NCBI RefSeq assembly: GCF_003234855.1
Contig: NZ_QKTO01000007.1
Span: forward strand, 54,304 to 118,303
Reading direction: 5' to 3'
DNA length: 64,000 nucleotides
Source: Curtobacterium sp. MCBD17_032
Lineage (GTDB): Bacteria; Actinomycetota; Actinomycetes; Actinomycetales; Microbacteriaceae
A program made the position numbers and the translations under genes. Positions 7,256 through 16,476 of the stretch are shown in pieces (within the stretch, counting starts at the first letter, position 1; each line of letters opens with the position of its first letter). The notes under the pieces were generated by a model. The model was not told where the DNA came from. It saw nothing but the letters and a program-made list of their open reading frames with translations, and ran no database searches.

Positions 7256-8581
7256 TCAGGCGCGGCTGGCTCGACGGCGTCGGGCGACGACCGCCAGTCC
7301 GGTGCCCGCGGCGAGCAGGACGACGGCGATGCCGAGCGGGAGCGTCGGGTCGCTGCCGGTGAAGGCCAGCGTCCCGGGAGGAGTCCGACCGTCACCGGTG
7401 ACCAGGCCCGCGGCCGTCGGGCCGTCGGTGGGCGTCGTCCCGGCCGGTGTGGTGGGCGTCGTCCCGGCCGGTGTGGTGGGCGTCGTCCCGGGAGCCGGGG
7501 TGGTCGGCGTCGGGACCGGAACGGTCGGGGTCGGGACCGGAACGGTCGGTGTCGGGGTCGGGGTCGGTGCCACGACCCGGACGGTGACGACCTGCGTGTC
7601 GGCCGGGGCGGTCCCGTTCGATGCGGTGATCGTCACGGTCGACGAGCCCGCGGCGGTCGGGGTGCCCGAGATCACGCCGGTGGCGCTGTCGATCGTGAGA
7701 CCGGCGGGCAGTCCGGTGGCGGTGAAGGTCGGCGTCGGCGTCCCGGTGGCGATCACGGTGTAGCGGTAGGGCTGTCCGGTCGTCGCGTCCGTGGGCGTCC
7801 CGGAGGTGATCGCCGGCGCGACGGTCGGGGTGGGGGTGGGAGGCGGCGGGCAGGCCTGCGACGGGGTGATCGTGTTCGTGTCGAGCGTCACGGCACCGTT
7901 CAGCGCGAGCAGTCGGCCCTGCACGGTCGCGCCGGTGACCGCGGTCACGGACTGCTGGGCGAGGACGGTGCCCTGGAACTGCGCGCCACTCTGGATGGTC
8001 GCGGAACTGCCGACCTGCCAGAAGACGTTGCACGAGCTCGCGCCACCGGTGATGAGGATCCGGGTGTCCGTCCCGACGACCAGGGTGGACGCGGCCTGGA
8101 ACACCCAGGTCGACTGCGCGTCACCGTCCAGGGTGAGCGTGTTGCCGTCCGACAGGTCCAGTGCACCCCCGGAGTAGACCCCGGGGACGAGCGGCGCACG
8201 GTCGTCGAGGTCGGTGACGTCGACGCCGCTCGGCGTGAGCGCCGCGGCCGCGTCGTACGCGGTCCGTGCGTCCTGCTGCGCCTGTGCGGCCTCGGTGCGG
8301 GACCGGACCGTGCCGGTGACGACGCCGTCCGGTGCCGCTCCGAACCCGGTGACCGCGGTGCCGGGCGAGACGCCGAGGTCACCGTTGACGACGGTCGGTC
8401 CGGTGTTGGTGACGGCGCTGGCCCCGAGGACGCCGTAGGTGGCGGCGGTCCCGAGCGTGACGGGCCCGTCGATCTCGGTGGCCGCGGAGGCGCCGGAAGA
8501 GGCCGCGAGGACGAGCGACACTGCGAGGCCCAGGCCGGCACCACCCGTCAGGACGCTGCGGAGGAACGGTGACGCGGCCAT
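7256..8581 (-). CDS. DUF3494 (ice-binding-like) surface protein, sortase-anchored
   Basis: 441 aa. Residues 1-35 are a signal peptide (LGLAVSLVLAASSGASA). A DUF3494 domain follows (about 40-235), with the family landmarks LGTAATYGVLGASAVTNTGPT, GDLGVSPG, the TYDAAAALTP region, STWVFQAASTL and CNVFWQVGSSATI. An Ig-like putative domain covers 255-345 (YTVIATGTPTPTFTATGLPAGL). A Pro/Thr tail with tandem TPTVPVP and TPAGTTP repeats leads to LAFTG, a hydrophobic segment and RRRRASR. DUF3494 proteins bind ice or act as adhesins; which applies here is unknown. LAFTG fits sortase class E. DNA repeats of about 24 and 21 bp encode the tail (7428-7551), a likely site of length variation. The gene stands alone with its own terminator. 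Confidence 0.85.
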   Translation of the reverse strand: MAASPFLRSVLTGGAGLGLAVSLVLAASSGASAATEIDGPVTLGTAATYGVLGASAVTNTGPTVVNGDLGVSPGTAVTGFGAAPDGVVTGTVRSRTEAAQAQQDARTAYDAAAALTPSGVDVTDLDDRAPLVPGVYSGGALDLSDGNTLTLDGDAQSTWVFQAASTLVVGTDTRILITGGASSCNVFWQVGSSATIQSGAQFQGTVLAQQSVTAVTGATVQGRLLALNGAVTLDTNTITPSQACPPPPTPTPTVAPAITSGTPTDATTGQPYRYTVIATGTPTPTFTATGLPAGLTIDSATGVISGTPTAAGSSTVTITASNGTAPADTQVVTVRVVAPTPTPTPTVPVPTPTVPVPTPTTPAPGTTPTTPAGTTPTTPAGTTPTDGPTAAGLVTGDGRTPPGTLAFTGSDPTLPLGIAVVLLAAGTGLAVVARRRRASRA

Positions 8582-8753
8582 GGAGGCACCTGTCTGAGAG
8601 GGAGAGGCACAGTGCGTTCGTCGACGACGGGCGCATGATCTCCGGTCTCCGGAGTATGCGTCACTTCTCTGCGGAACAGGGCGGAGTCGCCGGAAACCGT
8701 CCGGTCCCGCCCGGACTCCCAGGTCGCACACACGCTCGGGAGCCTCGCGGCCC

Positions 8754-8785
8754 GCGCGGCACCCCCAGTGCAGGGGGTACCGCGC
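8754..8785. other. Strong hairpin in 265-bp intergenic gap
   Basis: GCGCGGCACCCCC pairs with GGGGGTACCGCGC (one mismatch) around a 6-nt loop. It sits directly beside the GH38 gene's terminator, giving two stems in tandem. The rest of the 8582-8846 gap holds the upstream region of the DUF3494 gene, with a possible CATACT -10 element near 8656. Confidence 0.5.
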
Positions 8786-8789
8786 ACGA

Positions 8790-8831
8790 GCGGCGTCGGA
8801 CGGGTGCACCCAGAGCCCCGTCCGACGCCGC
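8790..8831 (-). terminator. Terminator of the mannoside operon
   Basis: A 15-bp perfect stem (GCGGCGTCGGACGGG / CCCGTCCGACGCCGC) with a 12-nt loop ends 15 bp after the GH38 stop codon, downstream of the four-gene operon. Confidence 0.75.
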
Positions 8832-8846
8832 GGTCGTGCCGCCCGC

Positions 8847-11800
8847 CTACGGCCGTCGCACCCGCAGGGTGACGATCTCGAACGGCCGGAGCGTCAGCAC
8901 GACGGGTTCGCCGTCCTCCCACGTCCCGTCGTCGAGCGGTCGTTCGAGCAGGTCCACCCGGGCGACCCCGGCGACGTCGAAGCCGAACTCGACGCCGACG
9001 TCGGCGGCCCGTCCGCCGAGCGCCTCGTACAGCCGCACGACGACGTCCCCGCTCCGGTCCTCGGCGAGCTTCACGGCCTCGACGAACACCTGGGACGACG
9101 ACACCGTGACGAGCGGCTCGACGGCGGTGTCCCCGGGTACCGTCCGCACCGGCAGGTTGAGCCGGTAGCCGGAGTCGGCGGCGTCGAGCACCGAGGCGCC
9201 GACGCGCAGCACCGTGTGGAACACGTGGTGTCCCTGGTCGGCCTCGGGGTCGGGGAACTTCGGCCCGCGCACGAGCGACTCCCGCACCTGCGTGGTCGTC
9301 CCGCCGTCCGGCCGGGTGCTCCTCGTGACGTCGTGCCCGTACGTCGAGTCGTTCGCGATCGCGACCCCGAAGCCCGGCTCGGCGACGTGCACCCACCGGT
9401 GCGCACTTGTCTCGAACCGTGCGAAGTCCCATGAGGTGTTCTGGTGCGTCGGCCGGTCGATGTGCCCGAACTGGATCTCGCTCGACGCCTGGTCGGCCTT
9501 GAGGTCGAGCGGGAACGCCAGCTTGAGGAGCTTCTGCTGCTCGTGCCAGTCGACCTCGGTCTCGACGACGAGTTCCGGCTGCCCCGCGGTCGCGGTGTAC
9601 CGGGTGGTCACGGTCGAGCTGCCGAACGGACGGACGACGACGAGCGCGTCGCCCTCGACCGTGACGCTCGTCGCGGTGAGCGCGGACCCGTGGCGCTGGT
9701 AGGCGCGGTCGATGTCCCACGCCTCCCATTGGTTCGGGGTGTCCCGGAACACGGTGTACTCCGCGGCTGCGGCACCCGGGGCGACGGCATCCCGCCCGGT
9801 GGCCCGGTCGACGAGCGACACGACGTGGCCGGCTGCGTCGACGGTCGCGACGACCGTACCGGTGTCGAAGACGAAGCGGTCGCCGTCCCGCTCGGGAGGC
9901 ACGGGGCGCGCAGCGTCGACCGGCGCGGCTCCCAGCGCGGTGATGCCGTCGGCGACCACCGGGGACGCGTTGAACCGGACCTGGGAGGCGGAGGCGGTCG
10001 GGACTCCCGGCTGGTCCGCGGTGGCCGTGCCGCCGGTGGCGAGTGCGGAGGTCGCCGTGCCGATCAGTTCCTCGAGGACACCTGCGACGCGGGCGTACTC
10101 GGCCTCCGCGTTCTCGTAGACCCAGGCGATGGACGAGCCCGGCAGGATGTCGTGGAACTGCTGGAGCAGGACCGTGTGCCAGGCCGACTCGAGCTCGTCG
10201 TACGGGTACGTCTGCCCGATCCGCACGGCCGCGGTGGACGCCCAGAGCTCGGCCTCACGGAGCAGGTGCTCGGAGCGACGGTTGCCCTGCTTCGTGCGCA
10301 CCTGCGACGTGTACGTGCCGCGGTGGAACTCGAGGTACATCTCCCCCGACCAGACGCCGGGGTTCGGCAGCGCCCGTTCGAGTTCCTCGAACACCTGCGC
10401 CGGGGTGCCGAGGTCGACCCGGGGCGAGCCGTCCAGGTCGTGCTGGCGTCGGGCCGCGGCCACCATCTCGCGGGTCGGACCGCCACCGCCGTCACCGAAG
10501 CCGTACAGCAGCATCGAGGTGTTCGCGACGCCGCGCTCCTTGTTCTGCCGCTCTCCCCGGTGCAGGTCCGCAGGGGAGACGTCGGAGTTGTAGGTGTCCG
10601 CCGGCGGCAGGTGCGTGAGGACCCGGGACCCGTCGATGCCCTCCCACAGGAAGGACGTGTGCGGGATGACGTTCGTCTCGTTCCACGACGGCTTCTGCGT
10701 GACGAACCACTTCGACCCCGCGGCGCGCACGATTTGCGGGAGCGCGCCGGTGTACCCGAACGAGTCGGGGAGCCATGCCTCGGGGGTGTCGATGCCGAAC
10801 TCCTCGAGGAAGAACCGCTTGCCGGCGACGAACTGCCGGGCCAGGGCCTCGCCACCGGGCAGGTTCGTGTCCGACTCGACCCACATGCCGCCGACCGGGA
10901 TCCACCGCCCCTCGGCGACGCGCTGCTTGATCCGGCCGAACACCTCGGGGTACTCGTCCCGCATCCAGGCGTACTGCTGGGCGGAGGAGCACGCGAACGT
11001 GAAGTCGGGATCGCGGTCCATCAGGTCGAGCACGTTGGAGAACGTGCGGGCGCACTTGCGCTTCGTCTCCCGCACCGGCCAGAGCCAGGCGGAGTCGATG
11101 TGCGCGTGCCCGACGGCGATCGCGCGGTGCGCAGCAGCACTGGCGGGCACGGCGAGCGCCGTCGCCAGCACGGCGCGGGCGTCGGCGGCGGTCCCGGCCA
11201 CGTCGTCGGGGTCGAGTGCGTCCGCAGCCCGTTCGAGCACGCGGAGCACGTCGGCGCCGCGGGTGCCGTCGGTCGGCAGCTCGGCCATGAGACCGCGGAG
11301 CACCCAGAGGTCCTGCTGCAGCTCCCAGACCGTGTCGTCGCGCTCGACGACCTCGAGCGCGCGGAGCCGGTAGATCGGGGTGTCACCCGCGGTGTGCTTC
11401 GAGCCGAGCGGGGTGGCGCCCTGGAAGTCGTCGCCGCCGATGTCGGGGTTCGCGCCGGCCTCGACGTAGAGCTCGAACGACTCCCCCGGGCCGACCTGCA
11501 GCGGGACGGTGTCGTTGCGCGGCTCGATGGCCTTGATGGTGGAACCGTCCGGGCGGAACGCGAGCCCTTCGGCCTGGAACCCGGGCTGGCGCTTGCTGAA
11601 CCCGAGGTCGACGAGGAGTTCGGCGGTGGTGCCGTCCGCGGTGCCGAAGTCGGCGGGCACGGTGCCGGTGACCTTGAACCACGTGGTGCCCCACGGCCGG
11701 GCGCCCCACGGCTCACCGACGGTGAACGGCGTGTAGGTCTGCTGCACGGCCTCGGCGAAGGGCACCGGTTCGTCCGGCACCTGCCAGGCCTCGATCGTCA

Positions 11801-11891
11801 CCGGCGAGGCCCGTCGGTGGACGTTCGGGTCGACGCGGTCCCGCACGAGTCGTGCGATCCGGGCCTCGACGAGCGGTTCGTCCTGGTGCAT
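8847..11891 (-). CDS. GH38 alpha-mannosidase
   Basis: A 1,014-aa cytoplasmic enzyme, no signal peptide. An N-terminal beta domain (1-250) precedes the GH38 catalytic domain, which opens with AVGHAHIDSAWLWPVRET (zinc-binding His and Asp) and has the nucleophile Asp in WVESDTNLPGGEALARQF. The middle domain and C-terminal beta-sandwich domains follow. The family hydrolyses alpha-mannosides, releasing mannose, in a zinc-dependent retaining reaction. It is the last gene of the binding protein-permease-permease-mannosidase operon, starting 48 bp after the second permease with a good ribosome site (AAAGGA). It most likely digests imported manno-oligosaccharides inside the cell. Confidence 0.95.
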   Translation of the reverse strand: MHQDEPLVEARIARLVRDRVDPNVHRRASPVTIEAWQVPDEPVPFAEAVQQTYTPFTVGEPWGARPWGTTWFKVTGTVPADFGTADGTTAELLVDLGFSKRQPGFQAEGLAFRPDGSTIKAIEPRNDTVPLQVGPGESFELYVEAGANPDIGGDDFQGATPLGSKHTAGDTPIYRLRALEVVERDDTVWELQQDLWVLRGLMAELPTDGTRGADVLRVLERAADALDPDDVAGTAADARAVLATALAVPASAAAHRAIAVGHAHIDSAWLWPVRETKRKCARTFSNVLDLMDRDPDFTFACSSAQQYAWMRDEYPEVFGRIKQRVAEGRWIPVGGMWVESDTNLPGGEALARQFVAGKRFFLEEFGIDTPEAWLPDSFGYTGALPQIVRAAGSKWFVTQKPSWNETNVIPHTSFLWEGIDGSRVLTHLPPADTYNSDVSPADLHRGERQNKERGVANTSMLLYGFGDGGGGPTREMVAAARRQHDLDGSPRVDLGTPAQVFEELERALPNPGVWSGEMYLEFHRGTYTSQVRTKQGNRRSEHLLREAELWASTAAVRIGQTYPYDELESAWHTVLLQQFHDILPGSSIAWVYENAEAEYARVAGVLEELIGTATSALATGGTATADQPGVPTASASQVRFNASPVVADGITALGAAPVDAARPVPPERDGDRFVFDTGTVVATVDAAGHVVSLVDRATGRDAVAPGAAAAEYTVFRDTPNQWEAWDIDRAYQRHGSALTATSVTVEGDALVVVRPFGSSTVTTRYTATAGQPELVVETEVDWHEQQKLLKLAFPLDLKADQASSEIQFGHIDRPTHQNTSWDFARFETSAHRWVHVAEPGFGVAIANDSTYGHDVTRSTRPDGGTTTQVRESLVRGPKFPDPEADQGHHVFHTVLRVGASVLDAADSGYRLNLPVRTVPGDTAVEPLVTVSSSQVFVEAVKLAEDRSGDVVVRLYEALGGRAADVGVEFGFDVAGVARVDLLERPLDDGTWEDGEPVVLTLRPFEIVTLRVRRP

Positions 11892-11939
11892 GGGGGTCCT
11901 TTCGTTCCGCGTGGTGGGCGCGGCTGGGGTGTGCGGTGG

Positions 11940-12839
11940 TCAGCCCTTGATGCCGCCGGCGAGGGCGTTGCCCCCACCGAGGCCGCGGGACACGAGCACG
12001 TAGAGGGCGATGACGGGCACGGAGTAGACGATCGAGAACGCCGCGAGCTGCCCGTACGCGACGGCCCCGTTCTGGCCGAAGAAGTTGAAGATGCTCACCG
12101 CGGCGGGCACCTTGTCGGGTGAGAGGAGCAGGACGAAGGGGACGAAGAAGTTCCCCCACGCCTGGATGAACACGAAGATGAACACCACGGCGATGCCGGG
12201 TCGCATGAGCGGCACGACGATGCGGGTCAGCGTCGTGAACATCGAGGCGCCGTCGGTCCAGGCCGCTTCCTCGAGGGAGATCGGCACCGAGTCCATGAAG
12301 TTCTTCGCCATCCAGATCGCCATCGGCAGGCTGGTCGCGGCGAGGAAGAAGACGCAGCCCCAGATGTTGTCGATGAGGTTGAGCGACACGAAGAGCGCGT
12401 AGACGGGGACCATCATCGCGGTGATGGGCAGACCGGTGCCGAACAGGATGCTGTACAGGAACGGCTTGTTCACGCGCAGCTTGTACCGGGACAGCGGGTA
12501 CGCGGCGAGGAGCGCGGCGACGACCGTCACGACGGCCGTGCCGCCGGAGAGCAGCAGGCTGTTCGCGAGGGGGATGAACGACAGTTCCGGGGTGAGCACC
12601 TGCGCGAAGTTGTCGAGCGTGAACTGCGACGGCAGCTTCACCGACAGCGACGCCTGCGTGTCCACCGATGCGAGCACGAGCCAGAGCAGCGGCACCGCGA
12701 AGCACACCGCGATGACGAGCAGGACGACGTTCGACACCCACCGCAGGGTGCGACCCCGGGGCGAGGTCATGTGGAGCGAGCCCGGGGCGGTCACCGAGCG
12801 GGTGACGTTCGAGACCGGACGGTCAGCGGTGAGGGCCAT
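11940..12839 (-). CDS. Carbohydrate ABC transporter permease, MalG type
   Basis: A 299-aa inner-membrane permease of the CUT1 group. It has six predicted membrane segments, starting at LRWVSNVVLLVIAVCFAVPLLWLVLAS, and the cytoplasmic EAA loop SLEEAAWTDGASMFTTLTRIVVPLMRPGIAVV, which contacts the ATPase. It starts 2 bp after the stop codon of the first permease with a GGAGG ribosome site, so the two are translated together. The partner ATPase is not in the operon and is presumably a shared MsiK-type protein encoded elsewhere. The mannoside substrate is inferred from the adjacent GH38. Confidence 0.92.
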   Translation of the reverse strand: MALTADRPVSNVTRSVTAPGSLHMTSPRGRTLRWVSNVVLLVIAVCFAVPLLWLVLASVDTQASLSVKLPSQFTLDNFAQVLTPELSFIPLANSLLLSGGTAVVTVVAALLAAYPLSRYKLRVNKPFLYSILFGTGLPITAMMVPVYALFVSLNLIDNIWGCVFFLAATSLPMAIWMAKNFMDSVPISLEEAAWTDGASMFTTLTRIVVPLMRPGIAVVFIFVFIQAWGNFFVPFVLLLSPDKVPAAVSIFNFFGQNGAVAYGQLAAFSIVYSVPVIALYVLVSRGLGGGNALAGGIKG

Positions 12840-12841
12840 GG

Positions 12842-13792
12842 TCAGTCCACCTCCGGCTTCAGTGCCTTGATGTAGATGATCGAGAAGACCGCGCCGACCA
12901 CGAGCAGGATGGTCGCGATCGCCGTCCCGAAGCCGAGCTGCGAGAACTGGAACGCCTCCTGGTAGGCCAGGATCGGCAGGGTCGACGAGTTCGTGCCCGG
13001 TCCGCCGCCCGTCATCACGAAGATGAGGGTGAAGACCGACAGGGTCTGCAGCGTCGTGAGCATGAGGTTCGTCGAGATGCTGCGACGGATGACCGGCAGC
13101 GTGATGTAGACGAGACGCTGCCAGCCGGTGGCGCCGTCGACCTCGGCGGACTCGGTGATCTCCTCGGGGACCTCCTGCACGGCGGCCGAGTAGACGAGCA
13201 TCGAGAACGCCGTCCCGCGCCAGACGTTCGCGAGGATGACCGCGATCATCGGGTACGTGTAGAGCCAGTTCGGCCCGCTGACGCCGAGCGACGCCAGGAA
13301 CGTGTTGAGCGTTCCCTCGTCGTGGAAGAACGCGTACGCGGCGAACGACGCGACGATCTCGGGCAGCACCCAGGCGGCGACGACGAAGGTGCCGACGACG
13401 CCGCGGACGACCCGGTTCGCACTGCGCATGAGCAGCGCGAGGCCGAGGCCGAGCACGTTCTGCCCCACCACCGCCGAGGCGATGAGGAACACGACCGTCA
13501 GGATGACGGACTTCGGGAAGTCCGGGTCCTGGAAGAGCTCGACGTAGTTCTGGAAGCCGACGAACTGCTGGTTCGCGGCGTCGACGCCGGTGAGCGCCGC
13601 GTTCGTGAAGGAGCCGTAGAACGACGAGATGACCGGCCCGAGCAGGAACACGATGAGCAGGACGACGGCGGGCAGGAGCGGGACGATGCGCGTTGCGTTC
13701 CGCATCGGGCGCCGCTTCCGCGGCGCCGGTGGGTCGGCTCGGTTCGGCGAACCGGGGGCCGACAGCGTCGGCGCGAGGGGGGTGCTGGACAC
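12842..13792 (-). CDS. Carbohydrate ABC transporter permease, MalF type
   Basis: A 316-aa CUT1 permease with a Pro-rich cytoplasmic N-terminus (1-30) and about six membrane segments (ATRIVPLLPAVVLLIVFLLGPVISSFYGSF first). The EAA loop is EEITESAEVDGATGWQRLVYITLPVIRRSI. The GTG start has a GGAAGG ribosome site 7-8 nt upstream. It pairs with the MalG-type permease to form the channel. A strong stem-loop lies between it and the binding-protein gene upstream. Confidence 0.92.
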   Translation of the reverse strand: MSSTPLAPTLSAPGSPNRADPPAPRKRRPMRNATRIVPLLPAVVLLIVFLLGPVISSFYGSFTNAALTGVDAANQQFVGFQNYVELFQDPDFPKSVILTVVFLIASAVVGQNVLGLGLALLMRSANRVVRGVVGTFVVAAWVLPEIVASFAAYAFFHDEGTLNTFLASLGVSGPNWLYTYPMIAVILANVWRGTAFSMLVYSAAVQEVPEEITESAEVDGATGWQRLVYITLPVIRRSISTNLMLTTLQTLSVFTLIFVMTGGGPGTNSSTLPILAYQEAFQFSQLGFGTAIATILLVVGAVFSIIYIKALKPEVD

Positions 13793-13835
13793 GGTGGATG
13801 CCTTCCGGGTGCGGAGAGGGTTCCGGGGATGGGGA

Positions 13836-13878
13836 CTGACGGGAGGCGCGGGGCGGGCGCCACCGCGCCTCCCGTCAG
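13836..13878 (-). other. Intra-operon stem-loop after the binding-protein gene
   Basis: A perfect 16-bp stem (CTGACGGGAGGCGCGG / CCGCGCCTCCCGTCAG) with an 11-nt loop lies between the binding-protein stop and the first permease start. Such stems in sugar ABC operons commonly cause partial termination or protect the upstream mRNA, giving binding protein in excess. The stem contains the GACGGGAGGC word seen in several terminators of this window. Confidence 0.75.
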
Positions 13879-13894
13879 GTGGTGTGCCGGCCGG

Positions 13895-15250
13895 TCAGCC
13901 GGAGACGGTGTTGTCCTTGCCGACGACACCCTCCACGGCCTTGTCGTAGACCGCCGCTGCCTCGGCGGGCGACTGCTGACCGGTCATCACGGACTCCATC
14001 GCGACCTGGATGGCGTTCGAGACCTGTGCGTACTCGCTCGTCGCCGGACGGAAGTTGGTGTGCTCCACCAGCCCGGAGAAGAACTCGAAGGTCGGGTTCG
14101 CGTCGGTGTACGCCGGGTCCTCGGCGACGTCCTTGCGGACGGCGATCTGGCTGTTCTCCGAGTCGTACTTGATGGACCCGTCCTTGTCGAGGAACATCGT
14201 GATGAATTCGAACGCGTCCTGCGGGTTCCCCGACTTCGAACCGACCGCGAGCGTCCAGCCGCCGGACATCGAGTTGTACCCGGGCTCCTGGCCGTTCTGC
14301 GTCGGGAAGGGCGCCTGGCCCATCACGTCGTTCCACTCGGCCCACGGTGCGGTGCCGGACTCCAGCCAGGTGCCGGACTGCCACGAGCCGTCGAGGTCGA
14401 TCGCGAGCTTGCCCTCCGGCAGCCACGTCTGCGTGATCGTCGTCCCGATGTTCGTGTCGAGGGCCTGCTGCGGGGTGGGCCCGAGGTCGCCCTGGTAGAC
14501 GTCCTCGATGAACTGCAGCGAGTCCTGGAACTGCTGCGAGCCGACGACCCACTTGCCGTCGCGGTACAGCGTGTTGCCGTCGCCGTCCGCGCCGTACAGC
14601 AGCATCTCGAAGCCCTGCATGGTCGAGGCCTCGCCCTGGGCCTTGCCGGAGTAGATGTTGAAGGGGATGACGTCCGGCTGCTGCTCCTTGATGGTCTTCG
14701 CGGCGGCGAGGACGTCGTCCCAGGTCTTCGGCTCCCACGGCACGGGCAGACCGGCCTCCTCGAAGATCTGCTTGTTGTACCAGAGCGCACGGGTGTCGGT
14801 GCCCATCGGGACGCCGTAGATCTTGCCGTCCTCTCCCTCACCCGCCTGCTTCGCGTTGTCGTAGAACTGGTCCCACTCGTCCCACTTCTCGGTGAACTGG
14901 TCGATCGGCTGCAGGTAGCCGGCATCGGCGTCGGCCTTGATGCGGAACGTGTCCTCGTAGATGACGTCGGGCGCGGTCGCGGGTGCCCGGTTCATCAGCG
15001 CGAGCTTCGTGGCGTAGTCGTCCTCCTGCGCCTGGATCGGGACGAGCTCGACCTCCTTGCCGGGGTTCGCGTCCTCGTACTCCTTCTTGACGACCTTCAT
15101 CTGGGCGTCGAGCTGCTGGAAGGCGCCGAACTTCTGGTAGGCGATCTTGATCGTGTCGCTCGAGGCGGACCCCGAGCTCGAGCAGCCGGCGAGTCCGACC
15201 GAGGCGACGGCCACGGCGGCGAGTCCGGCGATGATGCGGGTGCGTCTCAT
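13895..15250 (-). CDS. ABC transporter sugar-binding lipoprotein
   Basis: A 451-aa family-1 extracellular solute-binding protein. Residues 1-23 are a lipoprotein signal (RRTRIIAGLAAVAVASVGLAGC), with LAGC as lipobox and Cys-23 as lipid anchor. The mature part has the typical binding-protein pattern, such as PDVIYEDTF, WYNKQIFEEAGLPVPWEPKTWDDVLAAAKTI and DLDGSWQSGTW. It captures an oligosaccharide, inferred to be a manno-oligosaccharide from the downstream GH38. The ATG has an AAGGAG ribosome site. It is the first gene of the operon, with operator-like repeats around a TTGACA element upstream. Confidence 0.92.
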   Translation of the reverse strand: MRRTRIIAGLAAVAVASVGLAGCSSSGSASSDTIKIAYQKFGAFQQLDAQMKVVKKEYEDANPGKEVELVPIQAQEDDYATKLALMNRAPATAPDVIYEDTFRIKADADAGYLQPIDQFTEKWDEWDQFYDNAKQAGEGEDGKIYGVPMGTDTRALWYNKQIFEEAGLPVPWEPKTWDDVLAAAKTIKEQQPDVIPFNIYSGKAQGEASTMQGFEMLLYGADGDGNTLYRDGKWVVGSQQFQDSLQFIEDVYQGDLGPTPQQALDTNIGTTITQTWLPEGKLAIDLDGSWQSGTWLESGTAPWAEWNDVMGQAPFPTQNGQEPGYNSMSGGWTLAVGSKSGNPQDAFEFITMFLDKDGSIKYDSENSQIAVRKDVAEDPAYTDANPTFEFFSGLVEHTNFRPATSEYAQVSNAIQVAMESVMTGQQSPAEAAAVYDKAVEGVVGKDNTVSG

Positions 15251-15308
15251 CGGTGCTCCTTTGCACGGGTGAAGGTCGCGGACTCCGTTGCCCGCGTTGC
15301 GGGTTTAG

Positions 15309-15342
15309 TCCATCGTATGGATTTGAACGTTGTCAAGCGTTC
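15309..15342 (-). promoter_or_regulatory. Mannoside operon promoter with inverted repeats
   Basis: On the minus strand a TTGACA -35 element (15331-15336) is enclosed by the inverted repeat GAACG-N8-CGTTC (15325-15342). A second inverted repeat, TCCAT-CGT-ATGGA (15309-15321), falls where the -10 and start site should be; no clear TAnnnT is seen. Two symmetric sites over a promoter fit control by a repressor such as the ROK protein at 18966-20240, but that link is inference. The remainder of the 15251-15512 gap shows nothing recognisable except CCGGT-rich sequence. Confidence 0.5.
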
Positions 15343-15512
15343 GACACGAAGCGCGTCCGGTTCGTGACCTGCGGGCGGCGCGGGCCGGTCCGGTCCGGTC
15401 CGATCGGTGCCCGTCGGTCTGCGCTGCGCGACAGCCCACGGGCCGGCGAGCGCGAACGGTGTCGCTCGACGCGGAGCATCCCGGTCGTCCAGCCAGGGGC
15501 CGGGCAGCGCGG

Positions 15513-16364
15513 CTACCGGATCGGGGTGGCCCCGCCGGTGACGGTGACGCCGCCGCTCGCGGGCACGTCGACGAGCAGCACGCTCGGCCGTCCGACGTGC
15601 CGCCCCTGCCGGATCACGACCCGGTCCCCAGGCGCGGCCGCACCGATCTCCCGCAGGTACGCCCCGACGGACGCGGCGGCCGACCCCGTCGCCGGGTCCT
15701 CCGTGATGCGGCCGACCGGGAAGAGGTTCCGCGCCTCGTACTCCCCGGGCACCACCGGGTGCAGCACGGTCACGGTCGCCGGCCAGCCGCTCCGTCGCAT
15801 GAGGTCGGCGAGCGCCGCGGGGGCGAACCGGAACTGGTGGAACAGGTCCGCGTCGGCGAGGACGAGCACCGGGTGCCAGTTGCCGGCGAAGGCCTCGAGG
15901 GGCGGGTGTGCCGCGTCGAGGTCGTCCCGCACCAGTCCGAGCAGGTCGAGCAGCGGCACGAGGCGGTCGTCCGGCAGCGCTCGGGTCGCGGGCTCGACGC
16001 TGGTCATCGCGACCTGCACGCGGCCCGCGGAGTCCGACGTGTCGAGCACGACGTCGCCCGACTGCGTGACGAACACCCGTCGTCCCGGGCCCTGCCGCTC
16101 GGCGACCGCCACCGCGAGGGCCACCGTCGCGTGGCCGCAGAACGGCACCTCGGCGGCCGGGGAGAAGTAGCGCACCCGGATCCGGTCCCCGTCCGCGCCG
16201 GTCACGAAGGCGGTCTCGGAGTACCCGACCCGCTGCGCGATCGCGAGCATCTCGTCGTCGCTGAGGGCCGCGGCGTCGAGCACGACCCCGGCCGGGTTGC
16301 CGCCGGCCGCGCCGGCATCCGGATCGGCGAACGCGGTGTAACGGAGGACCTCGACGGACTGCAC
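15513..16364 (-). CDS. PhzF family isomerase/epimerase-like protein
   Basis: A 283-aa protein of the PhzF/DAP-epimerase fold. It has GGNPAGVVLDAA and GYSETAFV, which carries the conserved catalytic Glu, plus CGHATVALA and TGSAAASVGAYL in the second half. Family members isomerise small acids, as PhzF does in phenazine synthesis; most relatives, including this one with no phenazine genes nearby, have unknown substrates. The GTG start is fixed by a TACCCT -10 box 6 nt upstream. Confidence 0.88.
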   Translation of the reverse strand: MQSVEVLRYTAFADPDAGAAGGNPAGVVLDAAALSDDEMLAIAQRVGYSETAFVTGADGDRIRVRYFSPAAEVPFCGHATVALAVAVAERQGPGRRVFVTQSGDVVLDTSDSAGRVQVAMTSVEPATRALPDDRLVPLLDLLGLVRDDLDAAHPPLEAFAGNWHPVLVLADADLFHQFRFAPAALADLMRRSGWPATVTVLHPVVPGEYEARNLFPVGRITEDPATGSAAASVGAYLREIGAAAPGDRVVIRQGRHVGRPSVLLVDVPASGGVTVTGGATPIR

Positions 16365-16370
16365 GGTCCG

Positions 16371-16376
16371 AGGGTA
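16371..16376 (-). promoter_or_regulatory. -10 box TACCCT, leaderless PhzF promoter
   Basis: TACCCT lies 6 nt before the GTG at 16364 and explains the choice of this start over longer in-frame extensions. Confidence 0.5.
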
Positions 16377-16398
16377 GCGAGCGGGTGCCCACGACGAC

Positions 16399-16445
16399 GG
16401 ACGGGAGGCGCGGTGCGGGTCGGACCCGCACCGCGCCTCCTGTCC
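16399..16445 (-). terminator. Long hairpin terminator of the lamin-tail protein gene
   Basis: A 22-bp stem with one G-T pair and a 3-nt loop (arms 16399-16420 and 16424-16445) begins with GGACGGGAGGCGCGG. It lies 31 bp after the stop codon at 16477. Confidence 0.85.
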
Positions 16446-16476
16446 GGGGCGGCTCCCGCCGGTACCGCCGGTACCG

